Of a stretch of DNA of 64,000 nt, positions 36,857 through 45,042 are shown piece after piece. Origin of the DNA: Shimia litoralis (GTDB taxonomy: Bacteria; Pseudomonadota; Alphaproteobacteria; Rhodobacterales; Rhodobacteraceae). Position 1 is the first letter of the stretch; every line of letters begins with the position of its first letter. Where the stretch lies: NCBI RefSeq assembly GCF_005518135.1, contig NZ_SULI01000007.1:62001-126000 (forward strand), given 5' to 3'. A model generated the notes under the pieces. It searched no databases, was not told where the DNA came from, and saw only the letters and a list, made by a program, of their open reading frames with translations. The translations under genes were made by a program, and so were the position numbers.

Positions 36857-38098
36857 TCAATCTTGGCCCTGTTGAACCAATCCTTCGGCACACCACTGAT
36901 CAAAAATGTCCAACGCCTGCTCTGCGAACCTCAGGTCATTGATATGTGCATCGACATCATACACCTGAACCGCGTCTGGCAGACTGGCCCGAAGCGCCGC
37001 CAAGAACACCTCGAGACCATCGCGATCATGCAAGTCAGCGCCTTCGCGGTCCCATTCGCCAAGGCCGTCGCGCGGCAGCAATACGGCTGTGGGGCCCGTT
37101 GCGGTCGACAATTGCCGCGCATGTGCGTGCGCAATCTCTTCGCGCTCGGCACCACTCATCACGATGGACGTCAACAATCGGTTATGAGCGTGTTTCGGGT
37201 GGTTGGCCCATTTTTCCGGCACCGGTTGCCACCCCACGATATCAACCAGATCATAACATCCCGGCGCGACCAACTGTGGTGTGCCTGCCAAACCTGCGCC
37301 CGTCAGCCGGCTTTGGCCTGCTGATATATTCGAGCCATGAATATGGTTGCCCAGTTCTTGCGTACAGAAATCAAAGACACAGGCAAACGCCCCTTGGGCT
37401 GCGAGGCTCTCAAAAGCGCGGCCCCCCATACCCGTGGCGTGAAACACGGCCACTTCGAACCCGCGATCCTCCAAGGCCGGTTTGAGCTGTACCATGTATT
37501 TCAAGGCTGACTTGCCCAATGAGGTCATGCCAATCAGGGGTTTGCTGCGATCCGGCGCCACCACGGCGCGCGCGGCCCCCAGCACAGCTCCAGCGGCTTG
37601 GCTTAGGGACGCTTTGCAGACGGAATTCAAGCCATACAATCCGCCAGCCCAAAGGATCATCTGCGTGTCCGCAGCCAAGCGTTCTGCCGGAATCAAGGGC
37701 GAAAACGACACCGTCGAAACGATGTATTTTGGCACACCCAAAGGCAAAGCAGCGCAGACATCCAGCGCCAGATCGGTCCCCATGGTTCCGCCCAGAACAA
37801 TCACACCATCAAATTGGCCTTCGGAAAATAGCCGCGCAGCCAAGAGGCTCGCGCCGTGTGCCATAATTTGCATCGCATGATTTTCATCCCCCGAGTCAAT
37901 CGCGGCTTGGATCGTGCTTGCGCCTGCTTGGGCCACATCGTGCTTGGAATAATCCGTCGGGTTTGACGGGTCCCCCAAAACAGAGACATCCATCGTTTTA
38001 ACCTGACCGCCCTGATCGCGGATCACGTCGGCCAAAAAGGCCAGTTCATCGTCTTTGGTATCATAAGTTCCAACAACGAGGATTGATTTCTCTGACAT
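36857..38098 (-). CDS. UPF0261 / Tm-1-like ATP-binding domain protein
   Basis: A 413-residue protein starting MSEKSILVVGTYDTKDDELAFLADVIRDQGG, with GGTMGTDLALDVCAALPLGVPK and GMTSLGKSALKYMVQLKPALEDRG, matching UPF0261, the family that includes tomato Tm-1. Its molecular role in bacteria is not established. The ATG at 38098 has AGGAGAAAT upstream. It is the last gene of a minus-strand run with aldehyde dehydrogenase and TctABC. Alternative start at 38140 would overlap the dehydrogenase. Confidence 0.88.
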   Translation of the reverse strand: MSEKSILVVGTYDTKDDELAFLADVIRDQGGQVKTMDVSVLGDPSNPTDYSKHDVAQAGASTIQAAIDSGDENHAMQIMAHGASLLAARLFSEGQFDGVIVLGGTMGTDLALDVCAALPLGVPKYIVSTVSFSPLIPAERLAADTQMILWAGGLYGLNSVCKASLSQAAGAVLGAARAVVAPDRSKPLIGMTSLGKSALKYMVQLKPALEDRGFEVAVFHATGMGGRAFESLAAQGAFACVFDFCTQELGNHIHGSNISAGQSRLTGAGLAGTPQLVAPGCYDLVDIVGWQPVPEKWANHPKHAHNRLLTSIVMSGAEREEIAHAHARQLSTATGPTAVLLPRDGLGEWDREGADLHDRDGLEVFLAALRASLPDAVQVYDVDAHINDLRFAEQALDIFDQWCAEGLVQQGQD

Positions 38099-38124
38099 CT
38101 GAATTTCTCCTCTGGAAGGCGGCG

Positions 38125-39609
38125 TTATAGTTTGATCCATGCGGTTTTGAGATCCACATACTTGTCCAAAGCGTGCATGGATTTGTCGTGGCCATTGCCG
38201 GATTGTCCGACGCCCCCCAACGGTACGGTACCATCAGCGCCGCCATAAGTGTTGACGTGCATCACCCCGGTGCGCACCTGTCGGATCATCCGGTGTGCGC
38301 GTGACAGATTGGATGTCCAAACCCCACCAGCCAATCCATACACCGTGGAATTGGCGATTCTGACGGCTTCGTCATCACTCGAAAACGGGGTCACACCGAG
38401 CACAGGCCCAAAGACCTCTTTTTGCGCTAGTGTGGCATCAGGTCTGACGCCAGTCACCACGGTGGGCGCCATATAATAGCCGCCAGTCTCGGTCAAAATC
38501 TGTGTCCCGCCGGTTTCAACCTGCCCGCCTTCGTTCTTGGCTGTTTCAACAAAAGAGAGGTTTTGCCGGAGCTGTGGTTCGGAATTGATTGCGCCGATCT
38601 GGGTTGTCGTCTCCAGTGGGTCGCCCACGCGCATCGCCTCGGCAGCCTTCACCACCGCCCGTACAAAGTCATCGTGTATTGTGTCCTCGACCAAGAGCCG
38701 CGATCCCGCGACACAGACCTGACCCGAGTTGCGGAAAATGCCATGCGCGGCCACTTTGGCGGCCTCGTCCAAATCGGGTGCATCCGCAAAAACCATATTT
38801 GGAGATTTCCCGCCAAGCTCTAGATATACGCGCTTGAGGTTAGACTGTGCCGCATATTCCAACAGCCGACGCCCTGTCCCGCCAGAGCCCGTAAAGACCA
38901 GCGCGTCAACGTCCATCGAAAGCCCCATGGCCTGTCCGACCACGGCCCCCTCGCCCGTCACGACGTTCAACACACCTGCCGGCAGGCCCGCTTCAAGTCC
39001 AAGTTCCGCCATGCGGATCAACGAAAGCGACGCGGTTTCCGGCGGTTTCACAACAACCGAATTCCCCATTGCAAGCGCGGGTCCGATTTTCCACGCGCCA
39101 ATCATCAACGGGAAATTCCAAGGAATAATTGCGCCCACGACCCCAACGGGTTCCTTGTGAACAAGACCCAGAACGTCACCAGACGTGGGGGCGATTTCGC
39201 CATACACTTTGTCCAACGCTTCGGCGTAATACCTGATTGTTCCGGCGGCCGAACCTGGTTCAGCCTTGAGCGCCATCGCAATTTCGGTTCCGTTGTCACG
39301 CACCCCGAGAACCGCCAGTTCCAACGCGTTGTCTTCGATCAACTCGGCCCAGCGCAAGAGCACTTTCTTACGCGCTTGGGGCGGTTGCCCTGCCCAGCGT
39401 TGATCTTCGAAGGCCATACGTGCGGCAGCAATCGCTGCGGTCATATCTTGGGCCGTGCCTTTGACAACCTGCGTCAAAAGCGTGCCATCAATCGGTGACA
39501 CCACATCCATTGTGGCCCCATCCGACGCAGGCAAATGTTTGCCATCGATAAGATGTGTCTGCGTGGGAATTTCGCGCGCTCTGAGCGCGTCAATTTTGCT
39601 CTGATCCAT
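38125..39609 (-). CDS. NAD(P)-dependent aldehyde dehydrogenase
   Basis: A 494-residue aldehyde dehydrogenase of the PuuC/AldA-like group: IIPWNFPLMIGAWKIGPALAMGN, VFTGSGGTGRRLLEYAA, catalytic Glu in YLELGGKSPN and catalytic Cys in FRNSGQVCVAG. It oxidises an aldehyde to an acid. Placed 5 bp after tctA and before the Tm-1-like gene, it likely acts on an aldehyde produced by the divergently encoded aminotransferase; the substrate is unknown. Confidence 0.92.
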   Translation of the reverse strand: MDQSKIDALRAREIPTQTHLIDGKHLPASDGATMDVVSPIDGTLLTQVVKGTAQDMTAAIAAARMAFEDQRWAGQPPQARKKVLLRWAELIEDNALELAVLGVRDNGTEIAMALKAEPGSAAGTIRYYAEALDKVYGEIAPTSGDVLGLVHKEPVGVVGAIIPWNFPLMIGAWKIGPALAMGNSVVVKPPETASLSLIRMAELGLEAGLPAGVLNVVTGEGAVVGQAMGLSMDVDALVFTGSGGTGRRLLEYAAQSNLKRVYLELGGKSPNMVFADAPDLDEAAKVAAHGIFRNSGQVCVAGSRLLVEDTIHDDFVRAVVKAAEAMRVGDPLETTTQIGAINSEPQLRQNLSFVETAKNEGGQVETGGTQILTETGGYYMAPTVVTGVRPDATLAQKEVFGPVLGVTPFSSDDEAVRIANSTVYGLAGGVWTSNLSRAHRMIRQVRTGVMHVNTYGGADGTVPLGGVGQSGNGHDKSMHALDKYVDLKTAWIKL

Positions 39610-39614
39610 AGAAC

Positions 39615-41132
39615 CTACCGAGTTTGAGAGTCATGAAGATCGTGGTCTTCTTCGGGCAGATGCGCCCGATATTCCTTGATCAGCGTTCGGATATGCAGAA
39701 CGACAACCATTACGATCAATGCAAAGAGGATGGCCGCAATCGGGCGGTCAATCATATCAAGCGGCGTCTTGAGTCGAGGCAGCGCAGAACGCAGCTTAAC
39801 TTCCATAATGCCGCCAAGGACCATCCCCAAAATGATGGGAACGATGGGCAAGTTCAGCCGCTTGAGAACAAGACCAAGCACCCCAAATCCTGCTGCGATC
39901 ATACAGTCGGTCAACGAGTTTCGAAGTGAATATACGCCCACAAAAGACAGAATCAGAATGAGCACACCCAGAAAACGGGTCGGAACACGTATGATCTTGG
40001 TCAGCAAATTTGTCGAAAACAGCAGAAAGATCATCACGATCACATTCAGAAGGATGAGCGCAATATAGAGCCCGTACACAAGGTCGATATTGTTCTGAAA
40101 CAACTGCGGGCCGGGGATCACATTATGCACATAGAACACCGACAACATCATCGCCGTCAGGGCTTCTCCTGGAATGCCCAAAGCCAGCAATGGGATCATG
40201 GCGGCCGCCGGAACCGCATTGTTGGCAGCTTCAGACGCAATCAAGCCTTCTGGCGATCCTTTGCCAAAGTCATCAGGGTTTTTTGACGTTTTTTGCGCAT
40301 AGGTATAGCTCATGAACTGAGCTGTGAATTCACCCGTTCCCGGAATCATCCCAAGGATCACGCCAAAACCCGAGGCCACGGTGGCCACACGTTTATGCTT
40401 CAACAATTCACGAAATCCCGCCATCATTCGCCCTGTCACGGGTTTAGCCTCGGGGCTGGAATCTGGCGTCGTCAGCAAAAAGAATGCCTGACTAAGCGCA
40501 AACAGCCCTAAGACAACCACGATCAGATTGATACCGGAACTTAGAAACGTCAGACCAAAGGTATAGCGCTGTGTATATGTGACGGCGTCCAGTCCAATAG
40601 TTTGCAAAAATATCCCGAACATCGCCAACATCCCGGCGGCAAAGATCTGTCCCCGATGGGCAATAATTACCAGAATTATCCCCAGCAACGCCGCAAGAAA
40701 AATCTCGCGACTGCCAAACATCGGCGCGATCCAAGCCAGCACTGGCGACAATAAGATCAAACACAGAATGCCGAATATCCCGCCCCAGAACGACGCGCTA
40801 TAGGCCAGAGATACCGCGCGATGCGCCTCGCCATTCTGGGTCATCGGATACCCGTCATAAGACGTCAACGCATTGACGGCAGTCCCCGGGGTATTAATCA
40901 ACACCGCCGGAATCGCCCCCCCGTACATTGAAGACCCGTAGATCCCCAGCAACATCGTCAACCCGACAATCGGGTCCAGCGAAAACGTGGCGGGCAACAA
41001 GATGGCGATGGCCACGGCGGGTCCAACACCGGGGATCGCCCCAATAATCACCCCTCCGATTGAGCCCACCAATAGCGCAACGACCACATCCCAGCGGGCG
41101 AGCATTTCAGCACCTGCAATTAGATCTTCCAT
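39615..41132 (-). CDS. tctA: TctA family large permease of tripartite tricarboxylate transporter
   Basis: A 505-residue protein with about 11-12 hydrophobic segments and the TctA repeats GAIPGVGPAVAIAILLPATFSLDP and GMIPGTGEFTAQFMSYTYAQ, and PAVLINTPGTAVNALTSYDGYP. It is the main transport subunit. It is preceded by tctB after 12 bp and tctC; the three form a complete TTT system. Confidence 0.95.
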   Translation of the reverse strand: MEDLIAGAEMLARWDVVVALLVGSIGGVIIGAIPGVGPAVAIAILLPATFSLDPIVGLTMLLGIYGSSMYGGAIPAVLINTPGTAVNALTSYDGYPMTQNGEAHRAVSLAYSASFWGGIFGILCLILLSPVLAWIAPMFGSREIFLAALLGIILVIIAHRGQIFAAGMLAMFGIFLQTIGLDAVTYTQRYTFGLTFLSSGINLIVVVLGLFALSQAFFLLTTPDSSPEAKPVTGRMMAGFRELLKHKRVATVASGFGVILGMIPGTGEFTAQFMSYTYAQKTSKNPDDFGKGSPEGLIASEAANNAVPAAAMIPLLALGIPGEALTAMMLSVFYVHNVIPGPQLFQNNIDLVYGLYIALILLNVIVMIFLLFSTNLLTKIIRVPTRFLGVLILILSFVGVYSLRNSLTDCMIAAGFGVLGLVLKRLNLPIVPIILGMVLGGIMEVKLRSALPRLKTPLDMIDRPIAAILFALIVMVVVLHIRTLIKEYRAHLPEEDHDLHDSQTR

Positions 41133-41144
41133 CCGTCGCTCCGA

Positions 41145-41684
41145 TCAAAAATAGGTCAGCATGAGTTGCCGCAAGCCATCCGGCAGCACCTCGTACACTT
41201 GGCCCGCAGGTAACTTGACCTGCAAAAACGCTTTGAAAAGCAAAACAATTCCGATTGCACTCGCGGTGGCAGAGATCAAAATAATTCGGCTTCGATATCC
41301 GGCGCGGATCGTCAACAACAGCGCGAAAACGATCGTTGACGGTAGATATCCTGCCCAAGGCACGATCGCCGCATAGGCCACAAACCAAAACGCAAATTCA
41401 AAAGAACACACCCAGAGCCAAACCTCGGTCCACCGCCCTTCAATGCGCTCTGACAACATCGAGCCCAACAAATGAAACGCTGCAAACCCTGTCATACCAA
41501 TCAAAGACACCGCAGGCCAAAATCGAGGTTGCGCAAACAGTTTTCCATTGGGTTTATATGCCGTTTGGGCAAATATTTGAGACAGCAGAAACACGGCAAC
41601 AGCCAATGCGATCCAAGCGAAAACAATATCCCCCGGACGGCGATACCGCTTGAACAGTGCCTGCAAGGTTTTAATGCGCGACAT
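41145..41684 (-). CDS. tctB: TctB family small permease
   Basis: A 179-residue protein with four hydrophobic segments (around FAWIALAVAVFLLSQIF, FWPAVSLIGMTGFAAFHLL, FAFWFVAYAAIVPWAGYLPSTIVFAL and IILISATASAIGIVLLF). TctB proteins are poorly conserved; the role is assigned by topology and by its place between tctC and tctA. Confidence 0.85.
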   Translation of the reverse strand: MSRIKTLQALFKRYRRPGDIVFAWIALAVAVFLLSQIFAQTAYKPNGKLFAQPRFWPAVSLIGMTGFAAFHLLGSMLSERIEGRWTEVWLWVCSFEFAFWFVAYAAIVPWAGYLPSTIVFALLLTIRAGYRSRIILISATASAIGIVLLFKAFLQVKLPAGQVYEVLPDGLRQLMLTYF

Positions 41685-41752
41685 GTGACACCTCGGTGGT
41701 GGGGTGAAAGGCGCGCGACCTCAGGCCGCGCGCAATGTGAGGTTTGACAGTT

Positions 41753-42694
41753 TTAGTTGCCAAGAACCTTACCGATGTGATCCAGAGTCGAAATATCTTT
41801 CTGAATTTGAGCCTGAACAGCCTCGGCGTCTTGCCAATAGACAGCAGCCCCTGTTTCCGCAGCCAGCTTTTGCGCGCGTTCGGATTGCATGGTGGTCTTG
41901 GCCACTGCGATGATCTTTTCACGCACGTCCTGAGGTGTGTCTTTGTGCACAAACAGACCATTCCAAAGCGCCACATCCATGTCAGGCGCCAATTCTGCAA
42001 CCGTCGGCGCATCAGGGGTCAGTGGAATACGGTCAGATCCGATAGATGCCAGAACCTTGACATCATCCAAGCAAGGCAAGATCAGCTGAAGCGTGGTGTT
42101 GATGACGTCCACATCACCAGACGCCAACGTATTGCAGTCCAGTGCATCAAAAGCGGCATCAGCAGCGAATGAGAAGCCCATTTCAACAGCCAACCCCATA
42201 GTGACCTGTGTGGGCACCAGCGGCGCACCAAAGTGGCCAAGCACAACATCATTTTCTTTTGCATACGCTGCCAGCCCCGCCACGTCATCATACGGCGCAT
42301 TGCCGCCCGCAGCGATCACAAACGGATATGTCAAAAAGTTGCCCAAGGGTTCGAAGGGGTCGGGGTTCAAATCAGGAATACCGATCATTGGGCCAACAAC
42401 AGGCACCGCGATGATGAACGATCCGATTGTATACCCGTCAGCCGGGGCGTTTGCCACCTCTACTGCACCGGGGAATGGCCCGCCGCCGCCTGGTTTGTTC
42501 ACAACCGCTGTTGGAACACCATATGCGGCCTGAAAGTCCTCGGCGATCATGCGTGTCAACACATCCTCCAGATCGCCAGGAGGCCACGGAACCACGAACT
42601 CGACTGGCTTCTCGGGGTATTCCGCAAGCGCCATACCCGCCATCGCTGTCGATGCGAGCGCAGCCGCTGTCACTAGTTTTGCAAATTTGAACAT
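41753..42694 (-). CDS. tctC: TctC-type periplasmic solute-binding protein
   Basis: A 313-residue Bug/TctC protein: signal peptide ending near AGMALA, then EYPEKPVEFVVPWPPGD, VVNKPGGGGPFPGAVEVANAPADGYTIG. The usual binding loop GGxxD after the first strand is replaced by GDLED (residues ~36-40), more acidic than in carboxylate binders. It should deliver the substrate to TctAB. The ATG at 42694 follows a probable IclR operator. Ligand unknown. Confidence 0.9.
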   Translation of the reverse strand: MFKFAKLVTAAALASTAMAGMALAEYPEKPVEFVVPWPPGDLEDVLTRMIAEDFQAAYGVPTAVVNKPGGGGPFPGAVEVANAPADGYTIGSFIIAVPVVGPMIGIPDLNPDPFEPLGNFLTYPFVIAAGGNAPYDDVAGLAAYAKENDVVLGHFGAPLVPTQVTMGLAVEMGFSFAADAAFDALDCNTLASGDVDVINTTLQLILPCLDDVKVLASIGSDRIPLTPDAPTVAELAPDMDVALWNGLFVHKDTPQDVREKIIAVAKTTMQSERAQKLAAETGAAVYWQDAEAVQAQIQKDISTLDHIGKVLGN

Positions 42695-42711
42695 TGCCTT
42701 CTCCCTGTATC

Positions 42712-42728
42712 GGTTCATATAATGAACC
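42712..42728. promoter_or_regulatory. Candidate IclR operator GGTTCAT-ATA-ATGAACC
   Basis: A perfect 17-bp inverted repeat with 7-bp arms and a 3-bp centre, 18 bp upstream of tctC and about 80 bp upstream of the divergent iclR. Length and symmetry suit an IclR-family dimer site. Confidence 0.65.
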
Positions 42729-42806
42729 TGTGTTTCACTTTTTAACTTGCACTGTTAATTAAAATCCGTCAAACCTTTTTTCATATTGAAAGGAACGAGA
42801 GGGAAA

Positions 42807-43595
42807 ATGACTTCTGCAACCAAAACCCTTGAACTGCTGTCGTTCTTTTCGGAACAGCACCCCGAGATTGGGCTGTCACAATTCTGTAAGCTGACAAGTC
42901 GCGACAAAGCGACAACATACCGGCACCTTCAATCCCTTGAAATCGTAGGATTTATTGAAAAAAATCCTCTCACAAAAAAATACCGGATGGGTCCCGCAGT
43001 TTTGCCGTTGGCGCAGATCCGGGAACGCACGGTGCCCCGCAAATCCGCTGCAAAAGCGTCAGTCGAGCAACTGGCGGATGCCACCGGGGAAACGGCACAT
43101 GTCTCTGTATTGTCAGGAACAACGCTGTACTCTCTTGTTGCTGTCGAATCGCCCAAACACAGCACGCGCGCCATCGTTGATCTGAAAACTTTACCTCTGC
43201 ACGCGACAGCGTCTGGTATCTGTACGTTGGCTTATGGCCCCGACATCCTGACGCAAACAGCCAAGCAAAACCTCGAGCGTTTCACGGCAAAAACCCAAAC
43301 AACAGAGCAAGGATTGGACGCGGCGATACAGCGTGTCAAAGAAACCGGATTCTCGCATTCAAAGGGCAGCATTGAAGAAGACATTTACGGCTTGTCCGCC
43401 CCTCTGTTTGACCAAAGCGGCACCATCGCAGGTGCCGTATCCGTAGCCAGCGTGGCAACGCGTTTCAACGCTGACGCGGAACGGACCATCAAACATCAAC
43501 TTATCCTCGCCAGTCGACAAATCAGCCACAATTGGGGGGGAAGCATTCCCAACCCTATCGAAGCGTGCTGGTCCAAGACCCTTGCAGAAACTTAA
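42807..43595 (+). CDS. IclR family transcriptional regulator
   Basis: A 262-residue regulator with an N-terminal winged helix (LELLSFFSEQHPEIGLSQFCKLTSRDKATTYRHLQSLEIVGFIEK) and a C-terminal IclR effector domain (SKGSIEEDIYGLSAPLFDQSGTIAGAVSVAS). The ATG at 42807 has AGAGGGAAA upstream. It diverges from tctCBA-aldehyde dehydrogenase-Tm-1 and precedes the aminotransferase by 17 bp, so it probably controls both arms. Confidence 0.92.
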   Translation: MTSATKTLELLSFFSEQHPEIGLSQFCKLTSRDKATTYRHLQSLEIVGFIEKNPLTKKYRMGPAVLPLAQIRERTVPRKSAAKASVEQLADATGETAHVSVLSGTTLYSLVAVESPKHSTRAIVDLKTLPLHATASGICTLAYGPDILTQTAKQNLERFTAKTQTTEQGLDAAIQRVKETGFSHSKGSIEEDIYGLSAPLFDQSGTIAGAVSVASVATRFNADAERTIKHQLILASRQISHNWGGSIPNPIEACWSKTLAET

Positions 43596-43612
43596 CCCAT
43601 GGGAAAAGCGCA

Positions 43613-44959
43613 ATGAAAGATTCAAACTTTTTGAAGGAAAATAACGGGCGCCTGATGTGGCACCCGATGACCTCCCCAAAGGATAGCCGCGACAATCCTC
43701 CCAAGATTATCACCGGATCAAGTGGTGTGCGCATCCAAGATATCGACGGGCACTCTGTGGTCGATGCTGTTGGCGGCTTGTGGAACGTCAATCTCGGATA
43801 CTCCTGTGACGTGGTCAAACAGGCGATCTCGGATCAGCTGGAAAAAATGCCTTATTATTCGACGTTTCGCGGATCGACGAATGATGCAGCCATTGAGCTT
43901 TCGTTTGAACTAGAGAAGTTTTTTGCGCCCGACGGATTAAGCCGCGCCTTTTTCACGTCGGGTGGATCGGATTCTGTGGAAACCGCGCTTCGGCTTGCAA
44001 GACAATACCACAAACTTCGCGGGGACGCGGGGCGGGTAAAGTTTCTGAGTCTGAAAAAGGGCTATCACGGCACCCACATGGGCGGCGCCAGCGTGAACGG
44101 AAACGCAAATTTCCGCACAGCTTATGAACCGCTGCTGCCTGGGTGCTATCATATCCCGGCACCATACACCTATCGCAACCCGTTCAATGAAACAGACCCT
44201 GAAAAGCTGGCGCACCTCTGCGTTGCCGCGCTTGAAGACGAAATCGCATTCCAAGGCGCAAATACAATTGCGGCCATGATCATGGAGCCAATTCTGGGGG
44301 CTGGTGGTGTTATTCCACCGCATAAGTCATTTGCCCCGATGGTGCGCGACGTTTGCGATCGGCACGGCATTCTCTTGATCACCGACGAAGTCATCACCGC
44401 GTATGGACGGACAGGTGCTTGGTCTGGTGCACGGCTCTGGGGCATCAAACCTGATATGATGTGCACCGCCAAGGCGATTACGAATGGGTATTTTCCTTTT
44501 GGTGCCCTGATGTTGGGCGACAAGATGGTCGAGGTTTTCGAAGACAACCCCGCCGCCAAAATTGGTCATGGGTACACGTATTCGGGGCACCCTGTTGGTG
44601 CAGCAGCCGCCTTGGCATGTCTTGCTGAGACAAAACGCCTGAACGTGATCGACAATGCGGCCGAGCGCGGCACGCAGCTGTACCAAGGATGTCTGGCCCT
44701 GATGGAAAAATACGACATCATTGGAGACGTCCGCGGTGGTCACGGCCTGATGACTGCGATTGAGATGGTCAGCGACCGCGCAACCAAGGCCCCAATCGGT
44801 GCCGACATTGGCGGGAAAATCCAAGAGGCCACGTATGAAGCTGGCGCGATGGTGCGGGTATCCGGACCAAATATCATTCTTTCGCCGCCTTTGGTTCTGT
44901 CGCAAGAAGACGCGGGATTGATCCTGACGGCGCTGGACAAAGGGTTTGCCTCGCTCTGA
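43613..44959 (+). CDS. Class III (omega) aminotransferase
   Basis: A 448-residue PLP enzyme starting MKDSNFLKENNGRLMWHPMT, with IQDIDGHSVVDAVGGLWNVNLGYS, TSGGSDSVETALRLARQYH, LLITDEVITAYGRTGAW and the PLP Lys in MCTAKAITNGYFPFGA. It belongs to the omega-aminotransferase group that includes taurine, beta-alanine and putrescine enzymes. Together with the aldehyde dehydrogenase it would convert a terminal amine to an acid. The real substrate is not told by the sequence. Confidence 0.92.
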   Translation: MKDSNFLKENNGRLMWHPMTSPKDSRDNPPKIITGSSGVRIQDIDGHSVVDAVGGLWNVNLGYSCDVVKQAISDQLEKMPYYSTFRGSTNDAAIELSFELEKFFAPDGLSRAFFTSGGSDSVETALRLARQYHKLRGDAGRVKFLSLKKGYHGTHMGGASVNGNANFRTAYEPLLPGCYHIPAPYTYRNPFNETDPEKLAHLCVAALEDEIAFQGANTIAAMIMEPILGAGGVIPPHKSFAPMVRDVCDRHGILLITDEVITAYGRTGAWSGARLWGIKPDMMCTAKAITNGYFPFGALMLGDKMVEVFEDNPAAKIGHGYTYSGHPVGAAAALACLAETKRLNVIDNAAERGTQLYQGCLALMEKYDIIGDVRGGHGLMTAIEMVSDRATKAPIGADIGGKIQEATYEAGAMVRVSGPNIILSPPLVLSQEDAGLILTALDKGFASL

Positions 44960-44985
44960 GCGCGCAGCACGATCCCCACAACCCA

Positions 44986-45014
44986 ATACGGGTCGGCACA
45001 GTGCCGGCCCGTAT
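44986..45014. terminator. Hairpin terminator between aminotransferase and smc
   Basis: A 13-bp stem (ATACGGGTCGGCA / TGCCGGCCCGTAT) with one G-U pair and loop CAG, midway between convergent stop codons. It may serve both strands. Confidence 0.6.
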
Positions 45015-45042
45015 CTGATTTCTGCCCCGAGATAATTCGACG

